Assembly (NCBI RefSeq): GCF_000499385.1
Contig: NW_013651684.1
Coordinates: forward strand, 1 to 23,607
From: Eimeria necatrix
Lineage: Eukaryota; Apicomplexa; Conoidasida; Eucoccidiorida; Eimeriidae
Direction: 5' to 3'
Length of the DNA stretch: 23,607 bases
The position numbers and the translations under genes were made by a program. This document shows positions 1-9,803 of the stretch, piece after piece. Numbering within the stretch: the first letter of the stretch is position 1; each line of letters opens with the position of its first letter. The notes under the pieces are model-generated. The model did not search any database. It was not told the DNA's origin and saw only the letters and a program-made list of their open reading frames with translations.

Positions 1-210
1 TTTACACAGCGCAAAGCTGCTGCCGCAACTCCCATGCAATTGCCATCGGATGAAACATCGAATGAACCAGGCTGCGTTTGACGCAATAATAGAACGCAGT
101 AGTAGAACACAGTGAAAACCACTGAAATTCCTATCACTGTCGGCGCGCGCCACAAACCTACTCATAAGCAGCAAGTAACGAGATGCGCAATTTGACCCAC
201 TCATTCAATG
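1..210 (+). repeat. Dispersed repeat R, copy 1
   Basis: This segment matches 2103-2292 over nearly its whole length, and its first 110 bases or so also match 1960-2070. Shared landmarks in order are AAAGCTGCTGC near 13, a GAATGAACC-like block near 60, GCGCGCGCCA near 144, ATAAGCAGCA near 163 and a final TCCAATG or TTCAATG. All three copies align without an indel for 22 codons from the AAA at 13, and each then has a stop codon at the same column (TGA at 79-81 here). Indels between copies appear only after that stop. The unit may start before the window. No known element family was recognised. It could be the 3' end of a decayed gene family or a plain noncoding repeat. Confidence 0.6.
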
Positions 211-330
211 CAGGTGTGTTTTGCACCCAGCAAATACCTCCCAGGAACTGTCATCTTCACAACGATGGCCAACCACGCAGGCTCGCAGCGCTTGCTGCCT
301 GCTTTGTGCGGATCCCTACATATGTCCCAC

Positions 331-410
331 CCAGCCGACTCGCAACCATCCACAGCTGCTGCCACTTCAGCCAACCGACTCGCACGCATCCACAGCTGCT
401 GCCAGTTCAG
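331..410. repeat. 40-bp tandem duplication, two units
   Basis: Units 331-370 and 371-410 align without gaps and differ at about four positions (about 90% identity). Each carries CCGACTCGCA followed by CATCCACAGCTGCTGCCA. The period is not a multiple of three, so the duplication shifts any reading frame across it, which argues against the overlapping open frames (183-731, 208-519, 221-586) being real genes. The local + strand is strikingly C-rich relative to G. This looks like a young minisatellite-type duplication in a simple C/A-rich tract. Confidence 0.8.
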
Positions 411-765
411 CCTCTGCCACAGCCACAACCACTGCTGCGTCTCTGGGACGCCAACCGAATCCAAAAAAATACGAGGAGCGAACCGACAGAAAAATGCAAC
501 AACCCAAATTTATATCTAGCGAACAACTGCATTTCAGCTTCACGGACTCTCTGCGCACGAAAGCGATTCGAATCGCTCCACACTAACAAGCATGACACGC
601 GAATCCCTGCAATCATGATAGCTCGCGGCATCTCCATCTCCCACACCATGCAGAGTGCGAAGGCGTGCAGCCACCTCCAAGAATCTGCTCCACGACCTGT
701 CCCACTGAGCTCCCATGAACTACATCCCTGAAATCCTTTCTCCTATCCAGCGTCGCCTGCTTTAG
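411..765. other. C/A-rich tract without a recognisable gene
   Basis: Overlapping open frames exist here on both strands, but none resembles a known family, and they appear to be open mainly because the + strand is rich in A and C. A perfect 16-bp palindrome, AGCGATTCGAATCGCT, lies at 562-577. I see no tRNA, rRNA or mobile-element signature. Confidence 0.5.
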
Positions 766-1249
766 CCTAGCCCGCACACAACCACGTACCCGCTGCCCCA
801 ACAACACGCTACAAAATCAACCAACTCAACAGTTCGTAACAAGCAGCACCCTCATGAAGCAATCAATACAAACACCATCCTTCTACGCAGACCCTTGACA
901 GCTCATACTGCCCCGGTGAACGCGCGCGATTGCGACACTAAGCTTCACTGCATCTGCTGCGGAACAGGTAGCCTCTATTTGAAGTCCAGCGTTGTCCCCT
1001 TTAAACGCCCTCCGGCAATCCCTCATCCGTCTATACATAGCCCGCACAGAACATACCCGCTGCCCCAACAACACCCTACCAAATCAACCAACTCAACATT
1101 TCGCAAAAAACAGGTTCCTCACGAAGCGATCAGCACACGCCGCCCTCTCATGCATATCCTTCACAGCTCAAATTGCTCCGGTGAATGCACATAACTGCGC
1201 CGGCGTCAACACTCAGGTTCCCTCCATCTGCTGCTGAACAGGTGACCTC
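766..1249 (+). repeat. Diverged 267-270-bp tandem pair lying in one open frame
   Basis: Unit 1 (about 768-975) and unit 2 (about 1038-1249) share TAGCCCGCACA, CCGCTGCCCCAACAACAC, AAATCAACCAACTCAACA, CAGCTCA and ATCTGCTGC in the same order. The offset is 270 bases at the start and 267 after a 3-base indel. Both units sit in the same + frame, open from 766 to the stop at 1192-1194 (about 142 codons). That frame reads YPLPQQH, TKSTNST and PHEAI in each unit. A 2-base length difference between the shared GAAGC and CAGCTCA blocks (856-899 against 1123-1164) moves the homologous continuation of unit 2 into the next frame. Of about 22 mismatches counted in the codon-aligned blocks, 14 are at third positions. 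It may be a decayed or unrecognised coding repeat. No family was recognised. Confidence 0.65.
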
Positions 1250-1959
1250 AGCGGCACGGCCTCTAATGCTGACATACTGTGAAGCCCTTCTCCTCTTCAT
1301 GCAACTCAAAATACAGAAAGCACTCTGATGATCAAGGCCTTTTCAAGGGATCCACTGAAGCGTCATGCAGCAGCACAGCGTTCTGCTTCTTCACTAGCTG
1401 CGAAATCGCACCTCTCCTCAGCCACATATGCACCCCCACGCTACACACTGTATTACGTCTAATCGCGCTAGTGCTCAGCAAACACCGAAACCGGCAGACG
1501 TCCTCTTCCCGCTCACCCGCAAGTCCTCACAAGAACAGATGACTCCAGTGGTGCGAGGAAGCACAGAGATAAACCATCTGCACAAACCTCCGACACTGAG
1601 ACATGCAAGCATACAGCCCTCGCCAATGCTTGGAACAAGGTGTCCCTTGTTCAGACCTTCACATTCGGGTTCTCCGCAGGACTGCAGTGAATAGTGAAGA
1701 GCAGCCCACGAGACGATTGGGTCAGTTCGGTCAGGGCGAGCCATACGTAATGCATAGAAAGAACGGAAACCTGCCAAACCGTTCAGTCAATCTGCGACGC
1801 CGACCGTCTGCACCTGCTGCGCAACACCACCCTTTGAAAAAACGTGCAGTTCCGACAGCACAAGGAGCATCTAGTCGACACGACCACCTGTCAAGAACGA
1901 GTTTAAAAAAAGCAGCTCGGGATGGCCTTTCAACCATTCTGTGCCCCCTAGTAGCATTC
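1250..1959. other. No recognised gene; 145-codon open frame at 1603-2040
   Basis: The + frame from the ATG at 1603 runs 145 codons and stops at 2038-2040 inside repeat R copy 2, at the stop column shared by all R copies. It has no recognisable domain, signal peptide or membrane segment. Its composition is basic and rich in R, S and A. A small foldback lies at 1633-1652, with 8-bp arms GAACAAGG and CCTTGTTC and a 4-base loop. I would not call this a gene without transcript evidence. Confidence 0.3.
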
Positions 1960-2102
1960 AAAATGCACCGAAAAGCTGTTGCGGCCACTCATATGCAATC
2001 GCTATTGGAGAAAACATCGAATGAACGACAGTTCATCTAACGCAATACTATAACGCTATAAACGACATAGGAATGCTGCCAACTCTTACAGAGCATACAC
2101 TG
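1960..2102 (+). repeat. Dispersed repeat R, copy 2 (partial)
   Basis: Matches copy 1 from AAAGCTGTTGC at 1972 through ACATCGAATGAAC and past the aligned stop (TAA at 2038-2040) into CGCAATA. It then diverges and lacks the GCGCGCGCCA block that copies 1 and 3 carry. It lies directly before copy 3, with the two AAA landmarks 137 bases apart. It is the only R copy preceded by a long open frame. Confidence 0.55.
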
Positions 2103-2292
2103 GAACGCAAAGCTGCTGCAGACACACGCATGCAACCGCCGTCAGAGGAAATGCCGCACGAACCACGGTGCATCTGACGAAATAAGAAAACACAGTTAAT
2201 AAAACGCAGAAAACGCATTGAAATGCGCGCGCCAGTGGCCGACGTATAAGCAGCAGGCTACTTAATGCGCACTTTGTTTCACTCTTCCAATG
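2103..2292 (+). repeat. Dispersed repeat R, copy 3
   Basis: Aligns with copy 1 from CGCAAAGCTGCTGC to the final CCAATG and includes GCGCGCGCCA and ATAAGCAGCA. The stop column is TGA at 2175-2177. Between copies 1 and 3, about 10 of 19 mismatches in the 22 pre-stop codons are at third positions, a mild coding-like bias. Copies 1 and 2 do not show it. Confidence 0.6.
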
Positions 2293-5200
2293 AAGATGCG
2301 ACGCTGTACAAATGTTCAGGGGCGTACCAGGGCAAGCAAGGTATTGCGCTGTTGAGGAGGCTCACTTCTGCTTAGTAGCTGTATTCGGCGGCACAGAATA
2401 TCTACTGTGCAGTTCGCTGCTGTGCTCTGAGTGCATCGACTGCTGTTCTTGAACTACTGTGCGTGCTCACGAGCTGAAGTCGTGTCACCAGAAATTCAGC
2501 AAACTGTCCTGGCGGTATTTTCGTTTGAAGATTGCTGGGCAAACGTCTGGGCAACTAAAGTCCCGAGGCTCTAACGGCAGCCAGCATGTACGCCTTCTCA
2601 CTTTGCTCTGCTTGTCCCCAGAAGGTCCGCCTGTTCCCCCGTAGCAGCAAATGTACAAAGGTAATCGTGCATATATTCTTCATTCAAATGCGTCGGCTCC
2701 CTTTCTTCTGCAGATTTGACGATGTAGATGACTTCTCTTCGGCACTTCTGCCACTTCGGACGAGTTAAAAACACTCCATCATTGGCAAGACTTGCTTGGA
2801 AGTGGTCAACTTACGAGCTAAGCGCCCCAGAAAGGCATTGTGACTACCAGCAGCAATGAAGCGAGCCTTTTCAACAAAGTCCAGAGATAATAATTTACCC
2901 AGCACGCGCAGTACAATATATTTCACTATAGAAAGAGCCAGCATCGAACACCGCTGCCAGCAGTCGCACTTCCTTCACCCGCACATGTGACGTTTCTTCA
3001 TTTCGAAGTCCCAGCTTTCACTTTAAGGACAATTCGACGGAGCAGGGTGAATTTGTCCAGAACGATCATTCTTATTGCTTGCCACAATTCTGCAGGATTC
3101 GATACCTTTACAGTTCACAGTGGAGAGTGCATTCCCACCAATAGTTCTTGTTCCACAGAAATACAAATACGTTGGCTTGTTCTGAGGAACAATGCAAGCA
3201 GAAGCCCGCAACGCGACAGCGCAGGCATATCCTAAGCTACCTTAATATCTTCAAGTGTCACATCCTCGGATGTTTTGCAAGCGCACTGCACTTTCGAGAC
3301 GCCCAAATATGTGCTGCGAAATATTCAGTCAAATAATGAACATCTTGTGGAACAGCAGCATGTGGTGCTGCTTCCCAAAACTGCCTGACGCGATTCCTGC
3401 TCATCGCCTACCCCCAATTTTAGTGAACTGAAGGAACCTTTCGCAGTATGGAATACGCCTGCTCGCACTGATAAGCACGCGCTTAATCTTTTAGAATTAG
3501 AGGAATACCTAACGTTGCCTTCTATCGGAATAATGGCTAGTCACGACCCTGCTTAAGTTTGTAAATTCGCTAAAAATAGTTCACGCACATCCTACAGGTG
3601 GCATCGCTCTTGCTCACAAACCACATATAACCAAAATACAGCGACCCAGATCCTTGGGTTGAGTATACCGAAAAAACCCACAATAATGCGGAGAAGAAAC
3701 AAAAGTGTTCAGCTGATTATTCACGCTACGCTTCCTTAGGCCTGTAGAAAATGAGCACGCCTCTAGTACTGGGTTTATCTGGAACGGCCATAGCCACACA
3801 GCATCCCTGCAAAATTCGCACAGCATATCAATGCTCATCACGCTCGCACAAACACACAAAAGAATCTTACCCTCAAAGCGCATGCAACCTTCCTCTTTTG
3901 CTCTGATTGCATGCATCTGAGACTCAAAAACGAGCGAGCCTTGCTCATGTAACAAGTATGCGATCAGACTATCTAGCCTACACGTCATTCTCATGCTAAC
4001 ACACAATCTGGGGGACCCCGGAAGAAACATATTTCACGCGAGCTGTGGTATTGCATCCTTTCCAATGAAGCAAACCACGCCGCACCATGGCTTAATACCA
4101 GCTCGAGTGTATTAGATAATACTACGAGCTGCTTCAATACTACATGGCATTTGAGCTAAGCAGAATGCCCTGTGCACAGCGATGGCTTTCTGTTCTTCCT
4201 CAATGAGCTAAAACCACTCAGTCCATCCGACGCGCACTATGGCAAAAGCCCGGAACTTTTGTTACTGTGTCTTATCGTAGTCCCTAGTAGTTTGTGGGCA
4301 GAGTGAGGTATATTGTGGGCAAACACAGCACACACCCCGCATACACCAAAACTACATTCCACACGCCAACGCACATCCTTAAAGACGTAATTCCGCTGCG
4401 ACCATTATGGCCCATGGGTCGGCGTAATAATGACCGGAAAAAACGCGAGAAAAGGAACAACTCTTGCTGTGTTGGCTGACTGCCGAAGCGTCCATCCCAC
4501 TCTATCCCATTTTACAAGGTATTTACAGATTCATGGACTCTGAGGCATACAGGGCAAACGCCTGTGGAATAGATGCAATGCAGGAAAACGCTCAAAGCCT
4601 ACAAAAGTAAGAGGCCGCTCCTTGGTGTAAAGCAGTACCCTTCGAACAGAAGCGGCCCCAGGCAGTACTTAGCCGCCATGCATGCACGAGGCATTTTGTT
4701 AAGCACGCATAATCCTGGATGGCAGTAGGCGAAAAATAAAAGCATGCATCGCGCACCTCCTGGAAAAACTTCAGTGGCCGCCAACACTATCGCAGCTAAG
4801 CGTCACACGCAGCAGCAAATAAACTCACAACAGAGTGCATGAGTGACGCACATACTGAAGGCACTCAGGGAAGCATGCATTCTTGCAGCGCAATTCTCAC
4901 TGAAGACAGTGGAACACTTAGGCAGGCCGCGCATCAATTTTTTCGAGAAAAAAGTCCGAAGACGCGGCGGAAAATGCAACCTCGTGCTTCTTAACGAATA
5001 TGACGTTCACGTGCAATATGTAACGCAAACGAAACATTTCGTGTTCTCTTATTGTTCTTCCCTACAAAGCACCAAGCAACACAAAATTACATGCTGAGCA
5101 CAATGCTCAAAAGCCGGGAATCGAACAGAAAGCGTCCTCAGCTTAAGTAAAACTATGTTGCTGTGAAGACGAACAAAGACTGTGGAGCGAACATCACGTA

Positions 5201-5690
5201 CATGCTGCACATTTTGGGGCGATTCGTTCAATTTGCGATGTGCTGCCGAAAATTAAAAGCAAGGAGCATAAAGGCCCTATACACTCTCCCCAAAGGGCAG
5301 AACACGTACACAACAAGCATTCGCCGTTAACACCAACTCTGAACACATGCAAACAATTACACTGAACATGTAAATCCATTTTCCTACTGAGCCACAAATG
5401 GACCAGAACTAATTCGCTGCAGTCTAGTCAGATAGGAAATTGTTTTTAGCACAAACCTCAGGTTTATGTAATTGATGCGTAAGCCTGACTAAGACGCTCT
5501 TGGGAGAACTGTTGTTCTCTCAATTACGGCGCCGCCCTTCTAACGCACACATTTCCAAAGAAGAACACCATAACGTCTGTCCACTTAAAGGGTAAAATGA
5601 TGTGCTGGAAATAACGTCTATGATATACCGAAAATGTCAAAAATGAATCGAAAACAGATAATCAAAAGCTAACCCCGATAAAATGCGAAC
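2293..5690. other. 3.4 kb with no recognisable gene or repeat
   Basis: Open frames here are at most about 138 codons (3614-4030, minus strand), scattered over both strands and all frames, as expected by chance in balanced-composition DNA. I found no conserved domain, tRNA, rRNA or obvious tandem repeat. GCATGC words occur near 3879, 3909, 4680, 4742 and 4873. Short introns and exons of an unfamiliar gene cannot be excluded by eye. Confidence 0.5.
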
Positions 5691-5817
5691 AATCGAACCG
5701 ACCACTCACGTGCACATTTGCATATCTGCCGCCGACGAAACCTGAACTTGTTAATAACCGAATCAACCACTCAAGCGCACGTTGGCATTCCTGCTGCCGA
5801 CGGATCATGAGCGTTCG
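5691..5817. repeat. 65-bp tandem pair, diverged
   Basis: Units starting at 5691 and 5756 align without indels at an offset of exactly 65. Both read ACCACTCA early and GCCGACG later (5731 and 5796). Identity is roughly 70%. The period is not a multiple of three. No wider array is visible on either side. Confidence 0.6.
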
Positions 5818-7639
5818 TCGATCCTACTAGAAATTTCATAACTGCCATGTGCCCTAAGATAAGTAACTAAAGCACAGACTTCATCGAGGAAACTATCTTT
5901 ATAAAGTCTTCCTTTGGATACAATCGACCACCCGCACAACGAATGCACTAAAAAGCTGCGGTCTGGAAAAGTTCCGCTAGAGCTAACAGGATATGCAGAA
6001 GGTGACGCCTTGAGAACATCTGCCACGTAAGGAGCATCGCTGCCAAACTACATCCAACTGACAAAGTATCTGATCAAGACACGCCATGCAGCGACGTAGA
6101 GAGCTTGCTACCAATAGCAGCAGTAGTAATAGCAGCAGCTGCCAGGGCGCGTTCTGAAGCACTTGGCACTTCCTCACCTCATGCGACAGTCCTCTTCCGC
6201 GAGCAACGCACCCTGTTGTCATTCCGAATCGACTTCCCTTCGGGCTGTTATCAACGCAAAAAAGATGAACAACGTGATCGCTTGAGTACCCGAAAGTAAC
6301 GTATGAGGTACACCACACTTTTTTCCAAAGTGTGAGCCCAATATGTCACTTTTTCAGCCAGAACACTGCTGTCACACTGGGATAACAAACCGAAAACTGA
6401 TGCACACCACTTGCTTCCACTCGCTTGTCCCAAAGCTCCTTCGAGCTTACACGCAACGCATCTAACCATGTCCGTCCTGGGAAGCGCTATGTACGAATGT
6501 ACACACGTGAAGCACGCGTACGTCCTGCACGTCACACAAGCATCACCCACTGTCTTTCACATCCTTGCGCTGGTATCCGATTGGTCATGTGAAGAGATCG
6601 AGATTCGTCTGCAGTCTAAACCGGAGAAGGCGCATCCAACATATGAATCACTTTCTCCGAATGCCTTTCAACAAGCGCATGAGGTCCACAAGCGCTAGGA
6701 CCTGGCTGCCGTTGTAAGCATTAGCTGTCTCAAAGAATCCCCACTACGCACTTCCTGAAAACACACAAAAATAACTATGGTTGCCTGAACAGAAGAACTA
6801 CGCACTGAAAAACAATGAAATGCAAACCGATACACAGCAGGAAAACAGGCACTGAATCAATGCATATTTGACTCAGGTTAACGTCCCAGCTCGCCAAGCT
6901 CTCAGCAAAGAAAACGTTGAACGCCATATGCCACAGATACATTCAACACCGCCGGCATGACGTGCAATGTCGACAGCATATATTCAATGGCAAAGTATAG
7001 AAGCAAGCAGCTGATGGAGCGAGACAATGACGTTGCTGCTGAGGAGCGTGTTTCAAGCGCTCAAGATTCCCTTAACCAAAAGACGCATTTGCTGTAACCC
7101 CAAACTCGATTTACTCACGACTCCCTTGCAGTTGAACACCGCCAAACAAGCACATGAATAAACTGCTCCAATGCCTCATATCGCCACCTGGGAAGACTAC
7201 AGGGCGACAGTTGAAATGCATACACTGGATCTACGCACGTAACAGGGCCCCCACACAAAGCACGCCATGCAGCAATGAGTGCTCAAAGTCTCCTTACGTC
7301 GTGTGCTTAACAACACCCCTTTGCAAACAGTGCACTTGCTGTCATGCCGAATCCGCTTTTCTACTTGTCTATGCGCTACACCGCATGAAAAATAAGTGCA
7401 TGAGCAGGCCGCTTCAGTTCTTCGAGACGCCAACATTCGGAATGCAACCCCGGAATATAGGTAAACCTGGCGAAGCTTCAGAACAGCGCAGGCCATGAGG
7501 CAACATAATGGTATAGCAGTGTGCTTAGGAGTCCAACGTCTTCTTACTTCCTGCTACAAAGCTCCTACGCAAGCAATGCACTTACTCGTCCGGAACCAGC
7601 TCCTCAACACACGTCAATAACATGGATTAAACTACTCCA

Positions 7640-7681
7640 ATTCGCCAAATGGCCAACTGAAAAATTGGCCATTTGGCGAAT
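7640..7681. repeat. Perfect 17-bp inverted repeat with 8-base loop
   Basis: The left arm ATTCGCCAAATGGCCAA (7640-7656) and right arm TTGGCCATTTGGCGAAT (7665-7681) are exact reverse complements, separated by CTGAAAAA. A perfect 17-bp short-loop foldback is very unlikely by chance in 23.6 kb. It sits inside one unit of the array. The corresponding place in the unit at about 7171-7196 has no such symmetry, while the flanks of the two units align. It therefore looks like a local, fairly recent inverted duplication, for example by template switching. It has no oligo-T tail or other sign of being a terminator. Confidence 0.9.
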
Positions 7682-7783
7682 CGGCGACATTCGAAAAGCG
7701 AACACTGGATTTGCGCAAACATAGCAGAGCTCCTCAAGAAATCAGGGAGAGCAGCAACGTATTGTGTAGCAGCGAACCAGCGT

Positions 7784-7897
7784 ATTCAAGTCCTGGACGT
7801 CTCCCTAAGTCCTGTGTCCAAACGCCTAGGAAAGCAATATATTCAAGTGCTGGATGTTTCCTTACGTCCTGTGTCCAAACGCCTATGGAAGCTGTTC
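7784..7897 (+). repeat. Nested 57-bp (19-codon) tandem pair
   Basis: Units 7784-7840 and 7841-7897 align without gaps at about 80% identity. In the + frame open from 7673 to 7966 both encode IQVLDVSL, then S or R, then PVSKRL. Within the first 15 codons there are five substitutions (GTC/GTG, GAC/GAT, GTC/GTT, CTA/TTA, AGT/CGT), and four of them are synonymous. The last four codons diverge more. The pattern suggests protein-level constraint, but the numbers are tiny and other units of the surrounding array do not keep this frame. Confidence 0.7.
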
Positions 7898-8914
7898 AGT
7901 GCAATGCACAGAGAGCTTCTCTCAAGCTCCCTATGCACTACACTGGATAGAAAGCAGACAGGCTGACAGGCTGGTTCAGTTGCCTAAATATCTAATATCT
8001 AGATGTCGAAATTCGAACTCTAAACGCCGGACGTATGTCAGCCTCTTGAGGCTCCCGGACAAGGCAAGACATGCAACAACCTAACGACGTAGCTGCCACC
8101 GTACGTGTTTAATCTCGGATGCCACCATCGACCGACCTCGTGCACAAATAATGCACTTGCCATCATACCAAAGCAGCATCTTGGCCTCTATGCATTACAG
8201 CACACGTCAAATAGACGAACAAACAGGCAGTTTCAGCTTCCCTAAGAGAGAGCCACCCAACAAGCCAGGCCATGCAGCAACATAATAACGCAGCTGCTTA
8301 CGAGCATTTGAAAGTGCTCAATGTATCCTGTCGTCTTGCGCCCAACCACCTACACAAATAGTGCAATTAATGTCATCCTTCTGTCCTGTATGCACTTTGC
8401 CACACGCCAAAAAGACACACAAAGCGTAGTCTGGATTAACGAAAATTGCCCGTGAAATATAACCGTCCAGCGTAAGGCATCATGTTTCGAATCGCTGCAC
8501 GATTTTATTCGTGACTAGGTGAAATTCAGAGGCAGGAGGTAAGCCGAAGGACCAGACGCACAGCAACGCGCCTGCCTGTCTGGTTTGGCTCGAGCTTTTT
8601 GTATATTCCACCACACTGCAGCATGCAGGTTTCCAGCAAACTGGACATTCTTCCCATTTGCGTCTTCATGAACTGTGCAGCGATACTCTCAACAAGCACA
8701 CGCATTGCATTCAAGGTGTCGCGACATGCAACAGTGTTCTTTTTCCGTTTGGCTAGCAATTAGTCGGTAAGAAGTTGTCACACTAGTCTGTACAGAGTCT
8801 GTCGTTCTTGTCAGTTACATCAACACACAGCCTAGAATCGCAAGACCTTGCCTCCCATACGTAGGGCGGGTACTATGTTGTAGATTCATGTGCTTTCTTC
8901 ACGTATGATACTGC

Positions 8915-8932
8915 ATGCTTGCATGCAAGCAT
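8915..8932. repeat. 18-bp perfect palindrome containing a GCATGC word
   Basis: ATGCTTGCATGCAAGCAT is its own reverse complement. It holds GCATGC at its centre, with a second overlapping GCATGC just upstream (8913). About 0.1 palindromes of this length are expected by chance in a window this size. In apicomplexans GCATGC-type words are bound by ApiAP2 factors. Whether that applies here depends on the organism. Confidence 0.8.
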
Positions 8933-8952
8933 AACGATTTAAAGCGTATGGT

Positions 8953-8978
8953 CTTCAAACGTTTTCTTCAAACGTTTT
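8953..8978. repeat. 13-bp perfect tandem duplication
   Basis: CTTCAAACGTTTT is present twice with no mismatch (8953-8965 and 8966-8978). It is probably a recent slippage or duplication event. Confidence 0.9.
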
Positions 8979-9779
8979 AGACGCCTGAGGCAACGGCGCT
9001 CGCTTTTTCACAAGCAAAGCAGTGAGAGAAGTGACCCGCGACTGCCTCATGCTGTTACTCTCGAAAGCTTTCTGCTCCATAAAAATGTACCGGCAGGATA
9101 GAAGGGGGAAATGTTTCTTCTTGAAATATTCTTCAACGCACAGGCTAGAGGCTCCATGAAACGCAAGTTTGCTTAGCCCTGCTCAACGTTCTAAATGAAT
9201 AGCAGTGGCTAGCCACCATGAAAATTGGCCGCAGTGGATAATTTTTGGTCTGGCATCTATGGCACAAAACTGGACTGTCAACGCGCACACTGCGTATTAC
9301 ACATCATCTTAAGATGCAATTCCAGCAAGCCTTACAACTCGAACACAGGATACCTGCTCATCACCAAATGGACAAATGGGAAACATGCTCAAGCTACGCT
9401 GTCTAAATAAGATAATGTACACTTGACCTTGCATGTAACTTACAACAACAGTCCTGATATTTCGCAATCTGGGGCTGCTACATGCATTGAAATCGGCGCA
9501 CATGCTGCAGGAACGTCACACGTGTCTTGGATTCAACGTCTTCTCTTGAAACCTAATAGTCAGCTTTCACAACACCACTACAGCTACCGCGACGTGTCGT
9601 GCTGCTCCCGGGTGTGAAATCGTAATGAAGATATCAAAAGGGAAGAATTACGGAAATGCTACAGGCGTAGACATCTCGGCATGCGAAGCAATCAAGACCT
9701 GATGTACTCTGACACACCATCTTTCCGCAACAGAAACGCACACCTATGCAAAAGCAGCACTATGTAAACAACACCATCC

Positions 9780-9803
9780 AGCTTGTTCAAATGTGAACAA
9801 GCT
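9780..9803. repeat. 10-bp perfect hairpin, 4-base loop
   Basis: The arms AGCTTGTTCA (9780-9789) and TGAACAAGCT (9794-9803) flank AATG. No T-tract follows, and the context is not a bacterial terminator. It may be a chance foldback. Confidence 0.75.

Larger units (their letters stand above)
6080..8450. repeat. Degenerate satellite-like array, units about 240 bp
   Basis: Several modules recur in fixed order. One is GCCATGCAGCAA-like (6086, 7266, 7490, 8270). A second resembles GTGCTCAAAGTCTCCTTACGTC (7280, 7530, 7790, 7847, 8320). A third resembles AATGCACTTGCTGTCAT followed by CCGAATC (6210, 7086, 7333, 7577, 8150, 8361). A fourth resembles ACACGTCAAATAG with a GCAG-TTCAGTT tail (7133, 7373, 7606, 7932, 8203, 8399). 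Spacings between successive modules run from about 195 to 325 bases, mostly near 240. Copies are about 60-75% similar with many indels, so this is an old array. The stretch 6300-6950 is less clear. Several frames cross it, but units do not keep one frame, so most are not genes. Confidence 0.6.

Noticed and set aside
3614..4030. 138-codon minus-strand frame
   Set aside because: No domain or family resemblance, and the length is typical of the longest chance frames in this window.
5113..5126. Reverse-strand tRNA B-box-like sequence (GTTCGATTCCCGGC)
   Set aside because: The bases that should form the other side of the T stem do not pair with it, and no A box, anticodon arm or acceptor stem could be built upstream on that strand.
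6080..8450. CRISPR-like array
   Set aside because: Units are about 240 bp, strongly diverged, without short identical repeats and unique spacers, in a eukaryote-like context.
9780..9803. Rho-independent terminator
   Set aside because: No T-tract follows the stem on either strand, and nothing else suggests a bacterial genome.
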